Part shown: positions 8,588 through 17,244 of the stretch, one piece after another
Numbering within the stretch: position 1 is the stretch's first letter
Layout: every line of letters starts with the position of its first letter
NCBI RefSeq assembly: GCF_019219095.1
Contig: NZ_JAHUWH010000018.1
Coordinates: 46,916-110,915 of the forward strand
Source: Acidovorax sp. sic0104
Lineage (GTDB): Bacteria > Pseudomonadota > Gammaproteobacteria > Burkholderiales > Burkholderiaceae_C
DNA length: 64,000 nt
Direction: 5' to 3'
Program-made: the position numbers and the translations under genes
The notes under the pieces: generated by a model
What the model saw: the letters and a program-made list of their open reading frames with translations, nothing else
Databases searched by the model: none
What the model was told of the DNA's origin: nothing

Positions 8588-8687
8588 CCACCCATGGTAG
8601 CGCGCCGCGCGGGGCAGAAACCCCGGGCGGCGCGTGGTGCCTGGCATGCCAGCGGTCGCTGGCATTGCGCGAGTGCCTGGCGGTCGT

Positions 8688-9179
8688 TTAACTGGCGCTG
8701 ACCACCAGCTGGTTGTTCACGGCGGTCACGCCGTCCACCGCCTTGGCGATGGTCTCGGCACGGTCCCGGGCCACGGTGGTCGGTGCTGGGCCGTTCAAGG
8801 TCACCTTGCCGTTGACCGTGTCCACGTTGATCTTCAGGGCGCTCAGGTCAGGGTCCTTGGCCAGGCTGGCGTTGACCTTGGCGGTGATGGCGGCATCGTC
8901 GATGGCGCCCTTGGCGTCGGTGGCGGCCTGCTTGGCAGAAGCTTCCGCATTCGCAGCGCTTTGCTCCATCTTGTTTTCGGCGTTCTGCATGGTGCCTTCA
9001 GCCTTCACGCGGGCCTCTGCGGCCGCCTGTTCGGTCTTTTCGACAGCGGAATCCAGGCGCTGGCCCACGGTGGGCTCTTCGTTCTTGCCGCAGGCCGACA
9101 GGCCCAGTGCCAGGGCGCTCACGGCCAGGATGCTGGCGATGCGGTGTGCGGGACGCAGGGTAATCGCGGTAGTGTTCAT
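8688..9179 (-). CDS. BON-domain lipoprotein
   Basis: 163 residues from the ATG at 9179. The leader ASILAVSALALGLSACGKNE ends in a lipobox (LSAC), so the mature protein is lipid-anchored at the cysteine. Residues about 35-90 are Ala/Glu/Lys-rich heptad-like sequence (EKTEQAAAEARVKAEGTMQN), probably a coiled coil. The C-terminal 65 residues form one BON domain (AAITAKVNASLAKDPDLSAL, then VNGKVTLNGPAPTTVARDRA), which in OsmY-like proteins binds membranes or phospholipids. It is divergent from the SulP transporter gene, with 145 bases between starts. Confidence 0.88.
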   Translation of the reverse strand: MNTTAITLRPAHRIASILAVSALALGLSACGKNEEPTVGQRLDSAVEKTEQAAAEARVKAEGTMQNAENKMEQSAANAEASAKQAATDAKGAIDDAAITAKVNASLAKDPDLSALKINVDTVNGKVTLNGPAPTTVARDRAETIAKAVDGVTAVNNQLVVSAS

Positions 9180-9324
9180 GGTCAGACTCCTTGGGTTGGG
9201 ATATGGAACGAACTGTAGGCAGCTGTCCGCGCCGCCCGGGTCGGACGGAGCCGAACTGCATGTAGGACGCACCCGCCCGGGCCCGCAGGCCAAAACAGCC
9301 ACCGCCAGGGGTGACAATCGCAGG

Positions 9325-11010
9325 ATGTTGTCCACGTCCCTGGCCCGCTGGCTCCCGTTTCTCTCCTGGCCCCGCCCCGACCGCCACTTGATCAAGGGGG
9401 AGTTCTGGGCCGGCATGACGGTCGGCCTGATGCTGGTGCCGCAGGGCGTGGCCTATGCCGCGCTGGCCGGCATGCCCCTGATCACGGGTATCTACGCCTC
9501 GCTCATCCCGGCGCTGGTGGCGGTGCTGTTCAGTTCCTCGACCCGGCTGGGCGTGGGGCCCACCGCCCTGACCAGCCTGCTGATCGGCGCTTCGCTGACC
9601 GGCCTGGCTGAGCCCGGCAGCGCCCAGTGGGTAGCGATGGCGGCCTGGATGGCGCTGCTGTCCGGCCTGCTCCAACTGGTGATGGGCCTGGCGCGCTTCG
9701 GCTGGCTGCTCAACCTGGTCACCTCGCCCGTCCTCAGCGGGTTCACGCAGGCTGCCGCGCTGCTGATCCTGGGCTCGCAACTGGCATCGCTCACCGGCTT
9801 ACGGGCCGATTGGGGGGCCCTGCTGTCCACGCCGTCCCCGGGGTTGTTCGATCTGACCGCAGCCGCGTTCGGCCTGGGCAGCCTCGCGCTGCTGGTGCTG
9901 GCACGGCGCTGGCGGCCCAACTTTCCGGCCGCCATCGTCGTGGTGGGGGCCGCTGGCGCGCTGAGCTGGGCGTTGGGGTATGCGGACGCGGGCGGCGCCG
10001 TAGTGGGCGCGCTGCCGTCCGGCCTGCCGGCGCCTTACTGGCCTGGCGCCCTGCCCTGGTCAGGGTTCGGCGCGCTGGTGATGCCGGTGCTGGTGGTCAC
10101 GCTGGTGAGCTTCCTGGAGACCGCGTCCAGTGCCAAGGTGGAGAGCCAGCGCTCGGGCGAGCGGTGGAACGAGAACCAGGACCTCATCGGCCAGGGCCTG
10201 GCCAAGATCAGCAGCGGGCTGTGCGGCAGCTTCGCCACCAGCGCGTCCTTCTCGCGCTCGGCCATCAACCTGTATGCAGGTGCCAAGAGCGGCTGGGCGA
10301 CGCTGTTCGCCATCGGCCTCGTGCTGGTGGTGCTGCTGTGGCTTACGCCCGCCCTGTACCACGTGCCCCAGTCGGTGCTGGCGGCAGTGGTGGTCACGGC
10401 CGTGACCAGCCTCATCAAGCCCGGCACGCTGCTGCGCCTGTGGCGCGTGTCCCGGGTGGAGGCGGCAATCGGCGGGGTGACCTTCGCCCTCACGCTGGCC
10501 ACCGCGCCGCGCATGTACTGGGGCGTGCTGGTGGGGCTGCTCATGAATCTGAGCCACTTCCTGTACCAGCGATTGCACCCGCGCATCATCGAAGTGGGCC
10601 TGCACCCCGACGGCAGCCTGCGCGACCGCCACCTGTGGCACCTGCCGCCGCTGGCACCTCATCTTCTGGCGCTGCGCATGGACGCCGAACTCGACTTCGC
10701 GTCGGCCAGCGCGCTGGAGCGGTGGGTGACCGAGCACCTGGCGGCCCATCCCGATGTGGTGCATCTGTGCCTGCTGGCCCAGCCCATCAACCGCGTCGAC
10801 GTGACGGGCGTGGAGACCTTCGCGCAGTTGCTGGCGCTCATGCGCGGACGCGGCGGCACGTTGCACCTGAGTGGCCTGAAGCTGCCGGCCGAAAAGGTGC
10901 TGCGCCAGGCCCGGCTGCTGGAGCCGGGTTCCGGGCTGGCGATGTACCGCACGGACACTGAAGCGTTGATGGCCCTGCAGCAGCTCTCCCACGCCGAGAG
11001 CGGCGCCTGA
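9325..11010 (+). CDS. SulP-family anion transporter with STAS domain
   Basis: 561 residues from the ATG at 9325; the longer open frame begins antisense to the BON gene. The N-terminal 430 residues contain about a dozen hydrophobic segments and the family motifs (GLMLVPQGVAYAALAGMPL, then GIYASLIPALVAVLF and the region around FATSASFSRSAINLYAGAKS). The last 110 residues are a cytoplasmic STAS domain (LALRMDAELDFASASALERW, RVDVTGVETFAQLLALM). SulP proteins move sulfate, bicarbonate or dicarboxylates across the inner membrane; the substrate is not evident here. No carbonic anhydrase or sulfur gene is adjacent. Confidence 0.9.
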   Translation: MLSTSLARWLPFLSWPRPDRHLIKGEFWAGMTVGLMLVPQGVAYAALAGMPLITGIYASLIPALVAVLFSSSTRLGVGPTALTSLLIGASLTGLAEPGSAQWVAMAAWMALLSGLLQLVMGLARFGWLLNLVTSPVLSGFTQAAALLILGSQLASLTGLRADWGALLSTPSPGLFDLTAAAFGLGSLALLVLARRWRPNFPAAIVVVGAAGALSWALGYADAGGAVVGALPSGLPAPYWPGALPWSGFGALVMPVLVVTLVSFLETASSAKVESQRSGERWNENQDLIGQGLAKISSGLCGSFATSASFSRSAINLYAGAKSGWATLFAIGLVLVVLLWLTPALYHVPQSVLAAVVVTAVTSLIKPGTLLRLWRVSRVEAAIGGVTFALTLATAPRMYWGVLVGLLMNLSHFLYQRLHPRIIEVGLHPDGSLRDRHLWHLPPLAPHLLALRMDAELDFASASALERWVTEHLAAHPDVVHLCLLAQPINRVDVTGVETFAQLLALMRGRGGTLHLSGLKLPAEKVLRQARLLEPGSGLAMYRTDTEALMALQQLSHAESGA

Positions 11011-11092
11011 CGCGGGTTTTACCTATAACGAGGCCAGGCACGCTGCGGGCCGGGGCACTGGTACACTTGCCCAACTTTTCTTGCTCCGATTT

Positions 11093-11863
11093 GTGTCTGA
11101 TTCTGCAGCCTCCCATCTTGTAGATCTGCGCGACCTCCGCCTGGATACTGCACACGCGCTGGTGGCCCAGGCCGGCGGCAGCGAAGCAGCGTTGCACCGG
11201 GACGTGCCGTCGCGTTACCTGCAAAGCCTGATCGACGGGCTGTGCGAACTCTCCCTGAAAGACCCGCTCACCGGGCTGGCCAATCGTCGACATTTCCGGG
11301 CCGTGCTCGAGCGGGAGATCGACCGCGTGACGCGTTCCGGCGAAGCCGCCCTGCTGCTCATGCTGGACATCGACCACTTCAAGAAGGTCAACGACACGCA
11401 CGGGCACCTGGCGGGTGACATCGTGCTGCAGTCCGTGGCCCGCACCCTCAATGCCTGCGTACGGCCGATGGACACCCTGGCCCGCTACGGTGGCGAGGAG
11501 TTCGCCGTGGTGCTTCCGGCCTGCCAGGCCGGTTTCGGCAGCGTGGTGGCTGAGCGCATCCGCCGGGCGGTGGCCAATACGCCCATCAAGGTGTCCGGAT
11601 CGGTCGAGCTGAACATCACCGTGAGCATCGGCGGCGCATTCGCGATGCAGTGGATCCGCTCCACCACCTTGCTGTGGACGGACCGCGCCGATCACCAGCT
11701 CTACCAAGCCAAGGAGGGTGGGCGCAACTGCATCAGCATCGAGGAGCAACCTGACAGCACCGTCAGTGCGGAAGAGAAAAGCCTGTTGTTCGGCCCGCTC
11801 TACACTCCTTCGGGCTGGGGCGACCTGCCCCCGCTGGATCCACCAACAGGCAGCGCCTACTGA
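11093..11863 (+). CDS. GGDEF diguanylate cyclase, short N-terminus
   Basis: 256 residues from a GTG at 11093 (TTG at 11081 is possible). About 65 N-terminal residues of unknown function precede a complete GGDEF domain: DPLTGLANRRHF, the metal and substrate region LMLDIDHFKKVNDTHGHLAGD, and the active site RYGGEEF at about 131-137. The inhibitory I-site RxxD is present as RPMD (124-127), five residues upstream, so product feedback is expected. It should make cyclic di-GMP from two GTP. There is no membrane segment or recognisable sensor. Ten bases separate it from the MinD-like gene, suggesting one transcript. Confidence 0.9.
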   Translation: MSDSAASHLVDLRDLRLDTAHALVAQAGGSEAALHRDVPSRYLQSLIDGLCELSLKDPLTGLANRRHFRAVLEREIDRVTRSGEAALLLMLDIDHFKKVNDTHGHLAGDIVLQSVARTLNACVRPMDTLARYGGEEFAVVLPACQAGFGSVVAERIRRAVANTPIKVSGSVELNITVSIGGAFAMQWIRSTTLLWTDRADHQLYQAKEGGRNCISIEEQPDSTVSAEEKSLLFGPLYTPSGWGDLPPLDPPTGSAY

Positions 11864-11873
11864 AAGTTAGAAG

Positions 11874-12728
11874 ATGAGCGACGCGCTGTCCCCCCAACCC
11901 ACATCGCCAGCAGCACCTGCTGGCTCCGCCACGCCCCAGGCCCCAGCGCCCGGGGGTGCCCGCATCATCGCCATCACCAGCGGCAAGGGCGGTGTTGGCA
12001 AGACCTTCGTTTCGGCCAACCTCGCGGCGGCCCTCACCCGCCGCGGCCACCGTGTGCTGGTGCTGGACGCCGACCTGGGCCTGGCCAACCTGGACGTGGT
12101 GCTGAACCTGCACCCCAAGATCACCCTGCATGATGTCTTCACCGGCAAGGCCACGCTCGACCAGGCCGTGATCCAGGCACCCGGCGGCTTCAACGTACTG
12201 CTGGCCGGCTCGGGCATGGTGGAGTATTCGCGCCTCACGCCCGAGGTACGCGGCCAGTTCCTGAACGTGATCCAGGCCCTCACCCCGCAGTACGACGTGG
12301 TGCTGCTGGACACCGGTGCGGGCATCTCCGACGTGGTGCTGTTCTCCATTTCGCTGGCCTCCGAGGTGCTGGTGGTCGCCACGCCCGAACCCACCTCGCT
12401 GACCGATGCCTACGCCGCCATCAAGGTCCTGGCCATGCAGCAAAAGCGCCAGCACGTACGCATGGTCATCAACCAGGCCGCGCGCGCTGGTGACGGCCGC
12501 GCCATCACCAGCCAACTGCAGCAGGTGCTGGACCGCTTCGTGAGCACCGAGTCCGGCCGTCCGATGCGGCTCATCCACATGGGCGACATTCCCGCCGACG
12601 CCTCCGTGCGCGACGCCGTGATGCGCCGCCAATTGCTGTTGCTGCAAACGCCCGGCTGCCCTGCCGCCCTGGCGATCGCCCAGTTGGCCAACAAGATCGA
12701 AGGCGCGCTGCTCGCGCCCGTGACCTGA
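11874..12728 (+). CDS. MinD/ParA-family ATPase, FlhG-like
   Basis: 284 residues. A 30-residue Pro/Ala-rich N-terminus is followed by the deviant Walker [10 protein letters not shown] (about 36-44) of the MinD/ParA class, [16 protein letters not shown], and the Walker B region [19 protein letters not shown]. The overall sequence is closest to the FlhG/FleN branch, which controls flagellar number or placement; no C-terminal amphipathic membrane-targeting helix of the MinD kind is obvious. No flagellar or min gene lies nearby, and its partner here is a diguanylate cyclase 10 bases upstream. The cellular role is therefore open. Confidence 0.85.
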   Translation: MSDALSPQPTSPAAPAGSATPQAPAPGGARIIAITSGKGGVGKTFVSANLAAALTRRGHRVLVLDADLGLANLDVVLNLHPKITLHDVFTGKATLDQAVIQAPGGFNVLLAGSGMVEYSRLTPEVRGQFLNVIQALTPQYDVVLLDTGAGISDVVLFSISLASEVLVVATPEPTSLTDAYAAIKVLAMQQKRQHVRMVINQAARAGDGRAITSQLQQVLDRFVSTESGRPMRLIHMGDIPADASVRDAVMRRQLLLLQTPGCPAALAIAQLANKIEGALLAPVT

Positions 12729-12871
12729 CAATCCGACCCGGCTGCAGGCGCACGGGCGCCAATGCCATGTGCCCCTTGCCGTGGTGCGTCGTGGCCGGAT
12801 TCCTGTCCGCGCAGGCCCGCCAGCGCCCGCAAGGCCGCCACACTCACCGCAGCCTCCATGTCCCATTTGCC

Positions 12872-13675
12872 GTGAACGCCACCGACACCATCCTCAATAT
12901 CTCGTGCTACAAATTCGTGCCCCTGCCCGATGCGGCAGCACTGCGCGAGCTGCTGCACGCCCGCGCCACGCAGGCCAGCCTGAAAGGCACCATCCTGCTG
13001 GCCGAGGAAGGCATCAATTTCTTTCTGGCCGGGCCCGCCGATGCGGTGCGCGGCTTCGTCGATGCGTTGCGCGCCGACGCGCGCTTTGCCGACCTGGAGC
13101 CCAAGGAGAGCTGGTCTGCCGCCGTGCCCTTTCGCAAGATGCTGGTCAAGGTCAAGCGCGAGATCATCCGCATGGACCACCCCACCATCCGGCCCGCCGC
13201 CGGCCGCGCGCCCTCGGTGGACCCGGCCACGCTGCGCCGCTGGCTGGATCAAGGCCACGACGACCAGGGCCGCGAGGTGGTGACTTTGGACACGCGCAAT
13301 GCCTTCGAAGTGGACCAGGGCACGTTCGACAACGCCATCGACTGGCGCATCGACAAATTCACCGAATTCCCCCCGGCCTTGCGGGCCCACAAGGACGAAC
13401 TGCGAGACAAGACGGTGGTGAGCTTTTGCACCGGCGGCATCCGCTGCGAGAAGGCCGCCATCCTGATGCATGAGGAGGGCCTGCCGCATGTCTACCAGCT
13501 GGAAGGCGGGATCCTCAAGTACTTCGAGCTGACCGACGGCGCCCACTACCATGGCGGTTGTTTCGTGTTCGACGAGCGCGCCGTGCTGACCAGCGATCTT
13601 GCAGCCGATGCCACGACCAGCGTGCGCGACATCGCCAGCAAGGCCGGCCAGGCAGCCGTCAAAGAAAAGCTATGA
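12872..13675 (+). CDS. trhO: tRNA uridine(34) hydroxylase TrhO, rhodanese fold
   Basis: 267 residues from the GTG at 12872 ([15 protein letters not shown]), which fits the family start; the upstream extension from 12767 does not. TrhO makes 5-hydroxyuridine at tRNA position 34 with O2. Seen are the N-terminal ferredoxin-like part ([39 protein letters not shown]) and the rhodanese domain with active-site Cys186 in [11 protein letters not shown] and [12 protein letters not shown]. It lacks the longer C-terminal tail of E. coli TrhO (350 residues). The last codons and the stop TGA fall within a palindromic repeat. Confidence 0.88.
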   Translation: MNATDTILNISCYKFVPLPDAAALRELLHARATQASLKGTILLAEEGINFFLAGPADAVRGFVDALRADARFADLEPKESWSAAVPFRKMLVKVKREIIRMDHPTIRPAAGRAPSVDPATLRRWLDQGHDDQGREVVTLDTRNAFEVDQGTFDNAIDWRIDKFTEFPPALRAHKDELRDKTVVSFCTGGIRCEKAAILMHEEGLPHVYQLEGGILKYFELTDGAHYHGGCFVFDERAVLTSDLAADATTSVRDIASKAGQAAVKEKL

Positions 13676-13721
13676 AAATATGAGCATCTGGCGCCCTGCC
13701 ATCAAGCGCCAGAGGCTGTTT
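13666..13721. repeat. Two-stem palindromic repeat, copy 3, ending trhO
   Basis: Starts in the last codons of trhO (AAAGCTATG, with the TGA stop inside the first stem region) and continues with TCTGGCGC (13687-13694) pairing with GCGCCAGA (13705-13712), then GGCTGTTTT. The first stem is partly decayed. It lies between trhO and the convergent pirin gene. Confidence 0.65.
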
Positions 13722-13796
13722 TGACCCGAAATCGCGGGCTGTTTGGGCACGGCCAGGGCACCACGGCACGCCCCTGGGTGCGGGGCTGGCCCTGCA

Positions 13797-14687
13797 TCAG
13801 GGCTTGAAGCGGCGCTCTGGCAGCGCAATCCACTCCACCTCGCCCGGCACCTGGCCCATCGCCTGGGCCTCCCAGTCATCCGCCGCCTGCACGATGCGCT
13901 CCTTGCGGCTGGAGACGAAGTTCCACCACATGTGGCGCGGGGCATCGAGCGCATCGCCGCCGATCACCATGAGGCGTGCGGGCGCCTGGCCGGGCACCGA
14001 CAGATGCATGGCCTGGCCCGCGTCCATCACCGCGAGCAGTTGGGCGCCCACGGCCTCGCCGTTGAGCTGCACCGGGCTGTCCACGGCGTACACCGCCATC
14101 TCCTGCGCCAGCGCGGGAATCTCCAGCGTGGCCCCGGCGGGCAATTGCACGTCCAGGTACACCGTGGGCGAGTAGGTCGCCACTGGAGAGGTCTGGCCGA
14201 ACGCGCTGCCGATGAGCACGCGCACCGTGGCGTCGCCCACGCGCACTTCAGGAATGGCGGCCGATGGCGTGTGCACGAACGAAGGCTCGGCCTCTTCGTG
14301 CGCCTGCGGCAGCGCAGTCCACAGCTGGATGCCGTGGTTCACATAGGTCTTGTCCGTCAGGCTCTCGGGGCGGCGCTCCGAATGCACGATGCCTCGGCCG
14401 GCCGTCATCCAGTTGATGGCGCCCGGCTCGATCTGCTGCACATAGCCCAGGCTGTCACGGTGCATGATCGCGCCCGAAAACAAATAGGTCACCGTCGCCA
14501 GACCGATGTGCGGGTGCGGGCGCACATCGTGGCTGTCGCCCGGCACCACGGTCACCGGGCCGAAATGGTCGAAGAACAGGAAGGGGCCGACCGCCTGACG
14601 CTGCACGGCGGGCAGCAGGCGGCGCACGGTAAAGCCGCCGCCCAGGTCCTTGGCATGGCCCTTGAGTTGCAGGATGGCATCGGTCAT
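13797..14687 (-). CDS. Pirin-family protein, last gene of redox operon
   Basis: 296 residues from the ATG at 14687. Pirins are bicupin iron proteins; bacterial ones include quercetin 2,3-dioxygenases and redox-sensing regulators. Visible are FLFFDHFGPVTVVPG, the metal-binding stretch DVRPHPHIGLATVTYLFSG (His-x-His), IMHRDSLGYVQQIEPGAINW and GRGIVHSERRPE, with a C-terminal second cupin. It is the fifth and last gene of a run on the minus strand (pirin, DoxX, WrbA-like, OsmC, pirin) that starts at 17137. A different pirin subtype heads the same operon. The natural substrate is unknown. Confidence 0.9.
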   Translation of the reverse strand: MTDAILQLKGHAKDLGGGFTVRRLLPAVQRQAVGPFLFFDHFGPVTVVPGDSHDVRPHPHIGLATVTYLFSGAIMHRDSLGYVQQIEPGAINWMTAGRGIVHSERRPESLTDKTYVNHGIQLWTALPQAHEEAEPSFVHTPSAAIPEVRVGDATVRVLIGSAFGQTSPVATYSPTVYLDVQLPAGATLEIPALAQEMAVYAVDSPVQLNGEAVGAQLLAVMDAGQAMHLSVPGQAPARLMVIGGDALDAPRHMWWNFVSSRKERIVQAADDWEAQAMGQVPGEVEWIALPERRFKP

Positions 14688-14754
14688 GGTCTGAATCTCC
14701 ACGCTGCACCCGCAGGTGCGTTTTTTTGTGTTGCTCAGCGGTTCGGCGCGGCGC

Positions 14755-15162
14755 TCAGGCCACGCGCTCCACGGAGGTGCTGATTTCGGTGGTCACCGTG
14801 GTCATGAGCTTGTGCACCGGGCATTTGTGGGCCACGGTTTCCAGCTCGGCGATCTGCGCATCGGTCAGGTCACCACTGATCTGCAGGCGCGCCGCCAGGC
14901 GGTAGGTGCCGGCGCGCTCGGCCGAGGCATCGCGCTCGATCACGGTCTTCACGTCCTGCACCGGCAGGCCCTTGCGCCGGGCGTACCACAGCACCGTGAG
15001 CGCCTTGCAGGCGCCCAGCGCCGCGTCGTACAGGTCGTGCGGGCTCGGGCCGCCATCGGCACCGCCCTCTTCCACGCTGCCGTCCGCCACGAATTCATGG
15101 GCACGGATGTGCACGGCCTGGGCCATGGGCGCGCCGGGAATGCGCTGCAGTTCGATCGCCAT
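14755..15162 (-). CDS. OsmC-family peroxiredoxin-like protein
   Basis: 135 residues from the ATG at 15162. OsmC/Ohr proteins reduce organic hydroperoxides with two reactive cysteines. Both are visible: LGACKALTVLWYA and AHKCPVHKLM. The N-terminal beta part (AVHIRAHEFVADGS) and GGPSPHDLYDAALGACKA are typical. The VHKLM context resembles the general OsmC branch rather than Ohr. It lies 67 bases upstream of the terminal pirin gene and 94 downstream of the WrbA-like gene, consistent with a peroxide or electrophile defence operon. Confidence 0.9.
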   Translation of the reverse strand: MAIELQRIPGAPMAQAVHIRAHEFVADGSVEEGGADGGPSPHDLYDAALGACKALTVLWYARRKGLPVQDVKTVIERDASAERAGTYRLAARLQISGDLTDAQIAELETVAHKCPVHKLMTTVTTEISTSVERVA

Positions 15163-15256
15163 AGGTATCCTCTGTGGGTCTTTCAAGACGGTGGCACTGT
15201 AGCGCGATTCGACGCGCTCCCGATGCCGTTGCGGCACTCCAGCGGTGCGTCGGTGT

Positions 15257-15811
15257 TCAGCGCGCCCAGCGTTTGGCGGCGACGGCCACGCGCTCGCCGA
15301 ACTGGCGCCCGGTTTCCAGGTCGCCCGGGGCCATCTCTGCGGCCGACGCGTCGGAGGGCGACTGGGACATGGCGCCGCTGAACGAACCGATCCAGTTCAC
15401 ATCGTTGCGCGTAGCCGCCTTGGAGTTGGCCGGCATCATGCCGTTGCCCACCCACAGGCCGCCGTGCTGCATGGCCAGGTGGTACAGGTAGTCCAGCGTG
15501 ACCTGTTTGTCGCCATTGGTGCTGGCGCTGTTGGTAAAGCCCGCGAAGAGCTTGTCCTTCCAGGCCTGGCCGAACCAGGCCTTGGACGACGCGTCGGCAA
15601 ATTTCTTGAACTGCCAGCTCGGGCCGGCCATGTAGGTGGGCGTGCCGAAGATGATGGCGCTGGCGCCGGCCAGCGTCTCCCAGCCGCCCTCGGGCAGGTT
15701 GCCATCGGGATCAATGGCGATGAGTTCGGCGCCTGCGCCTTCCGCCACGGCCTGGGCCAGGCGTTGCGTGTGGCCGTAGCCGGAATGGTAGACAACTGCG
15801 ATGTGTGCCAT
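15257..15811 (-). CDS. Flavodoxin-fold NAD(P)H:quinone oxidoreductase, WrbA-like
   Basis: 184 residues from the ATG at 15811. The N-terminus HIAVVYHSGYGHTQRLAQAV binds the FMN phosphate, AIIFGTPTYMAGPSWQFKKF contacts the isoalloxazine ring, and WKDKLFAGFTNSASTNGDKQ is typical of the FMN-dependent NADH-azoreductase/WrbA group. Such enzymes reduce quinones by two electrons, avoiding semiquinone radicals. No signal peptide or membrane segment is present, so it should be cytoplasmic. Third gene of the pirin/DoxX/OsmC operon. Confidence 0.88.
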   Translation of the reverse strand: MAHIAVVYHSGYGHTQRLAQAVAEGAGAELIAIDPDGNLPEGGWETLAGASAIIFGTPTYMAGPSWQFKKFADASSKAWFGQAWKDKLFAGFTNSASTNGDKQVTLDYLYHLAMQHGGLWVGNGMMPANSKAATRNDVNWIGSFSGAMSQSPSDASAAEMAPGDLETGRQFGERVAVAAKRWAR

Positions 15812-15943
15812 GGAGGCGCTCCTGGATATTCAGTGGCGAAGAAACGAAAAAATGAAAGCGGTCGGCAGGCCGGCGGGACGCGCGGGCGCCCTGCACGGGC
15901 ATTGCCGTGCGCGCCAGGCCGCCCCGGAATGACGTCGAAGATC

Positions 15944-16357
15944 TCAGCGCTCGCCGCGGCGGGCGTCCAGGCTCCAGGCGCCCGCGCCAAAGGCCACCAG
16001 GGCCAGCAAGCCGCCGCTGATGGCCACGTTCTTGAAGAACATCAACTGCTGCATCATTTGCTTGTCCGCTGGCAAGCTCCAGTACGCGTGGAAGAAGAAG
16101 CTTGCCACCAGCGTGAACACCGCCAGCGCCAGAGCGGCAAAGCGCGTGCCGAAGCCGAAGATCAGCGCCAGGCTGCCCAGCACCTCGACAGCGGCGGCCA
16201 GGGCGGCCGCCACGGTGGGCATGGGCAGGCCGACGGAGGTGATGTAGCCGACCGTGCCGGCAAAGCCCGTGATCTTGCTGATGCCGGCGGGCAGGAACAG
16301 CGCAGCCAGCAGAAAGCGGGATGCCAGGGCGAACGGGTTTTGCAGATTGGCGAACAT
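15944..16357 (-). CDS. DoxX-family membrane protein
   Basis: 137 residues from the ATG at 16357. Four hydrophobic segments are clear (FLLAALFLPAGISKITGFA, AAALAAAVEVLGSLALIFGF, FAALALAVFTLVASFFFHAY and VAISGGLLALVAFGAGAW), the standard DoxX layout. The family comprises small membrane redox proteins, some acting with pirin and thiol partners in quinone or electrophile tolerance, but the reaction is poorly defined. It is the second gene of the operon, 78 bases after the leading pirin gene. Confidence 0.9.
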   Translation of the reverse strand: MFANLQNPFALASRFLLAALFLPAGISKITGFAGTVGYITSVGLPMPTVAAALAAAVEVLGSLALIFGFGTRFAALALAVFTLVASFFFHAYWSLPADKQMMQQLMFFKNVAISGGLLALVAFGAGAWSLDARRGER

Positions 16358-16435
16358 GGTGAACTCCTCAGGTTGACGTGTGAATGAAGCGAAAGAAAGA
16401 CAGGCGGTTGCGAAAGGGCGGCGCGTGAAGAATCG

Positions 16436-17137
16436 TCAGGCGGCCAGGTCGAACACCAGCACCTCGGCGTTGCGGCCCTGGGTCAACGACAAGGCGGTTT
16501 CGTTGTCCATCAGCGCGGCATCGCCGCCCGACAGTGGGTGGCCATTGACCTGCAGTGCGCCCCGGATCAGATGCACATAGGTCTTGCGCGCGGGGTTCAG
16601 CGCCAGTGTGACGGCCTCCTGACCATCGAGCAAGGCCGCGTAGACAGCGGCGTCCGCGTGGATGCGCACGGAGCCCCGCGCGCCATCGGCGGAGGCCACC
16701 AGGCGCAGTGCGCCGCGCTTGTCGGCGTCGGCAAAGCTCTTTTGCTCGTAGCTGGGCGGGATGCCGCGCACGTTGGGCTCGATCCAGATCTGCAGGAAAT
16801 GCGTGCTCTGGCCGTCGGCATGGTTGAACTCGCTGTGCATCACACCCGAGCCCGCGCTCATGCGCTGCAGGTCGCCGGGCGGTATGGCCACGATGTTGCC
16901 CATGCTGTCCTTGTGGGCCAGTTCGCCCGACAGCACGTAGCTGATGATCTCCATATCGCGGTGGCCGTGTTCGCCGAAGCCCGTGCCCGCAGCGATGCGG
17001 TCCTCGTTGATCACGCGCAGGTTGCCAAAGCCCATGTGCTCGGGGTCGTAGTAGCCCGCGAACGAGAAGCTGTGGAAAGACTGGAGCCAGCCATGATCGG
17101 CGTGGCCGCGGTCCTGGGATTTGCGAACAGTCAACAT
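16436..17137 (-). CDS. Pirin/YhhW-like bicupin protein, first gene of operon
   Basis: 233 residues from the ATG at 17137, preceded by AAAGGAG. It is the shorter YhhW-type pirin: RGHADHGWLQSFHSFSFAGY, DPEHMGFGNLRVINEDRIA, FGEHGHRDMEIISYVLSGEL with the metal-binding histidines, and MSAGSGVMHSEFNHADGQ. YhhW of E. coli has quercetinase activity in vitro; the physiological substrate is unknown. The gene is divergent from a LysR regulator, and a TTCAA-N5-TTGAA dyad lies 77 bases upstream, a normal place for LysR-type activation of this operon. Confidence 0.9.
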   Translation of the reverse strand: MLTVRKSQDRGHADHGWLQSFHSFSFAGYYDPEHMGFGNLRVINEDRIAAGTGFGEHGHRDMEIISYVLSGELAHKDSMGNIVAIPPGDLQRMSAGSGVMHSEFNHADGQSTHFLQIWIEPNVRGIPPSYEQKSFADADKRGALRLVASADGARGSVRIHADAAVYAALLDGQEAVTLALNPARKTYVHLIRGALQVNGHPLSGGDAALMDNETALSLTQGRNAEVLVFDLAA

Positions 17138-17213
17138 GGCGGTGCTCCTTTCCTCAAGCCCTCACTGTAGAACTGCAGGCTGGCGCACGGGCCCAGGTGG
17201 ATTGATGGCATTG

Positions 17214-17228
17214 TTCAAAAAAATTGAA
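17214..17228. promoter_or_regulatory. Candidate LysR-type operator between pirin operon and lysR
   Basis: Perfect inverted repeat TTCAA-AAAAA-TTGAA. The inner part fits the T-N11-A rule of LysR-type boxes (T at 17215, A at 17227). It lies 77 bases upstream of the pirin start codon and 17 bases upstream of the lysR start codon, as expected for activation of the operon and autorepression. Confidence 0.5.
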
Positions 17229-17244
17229 TTACCATGGCACGACC

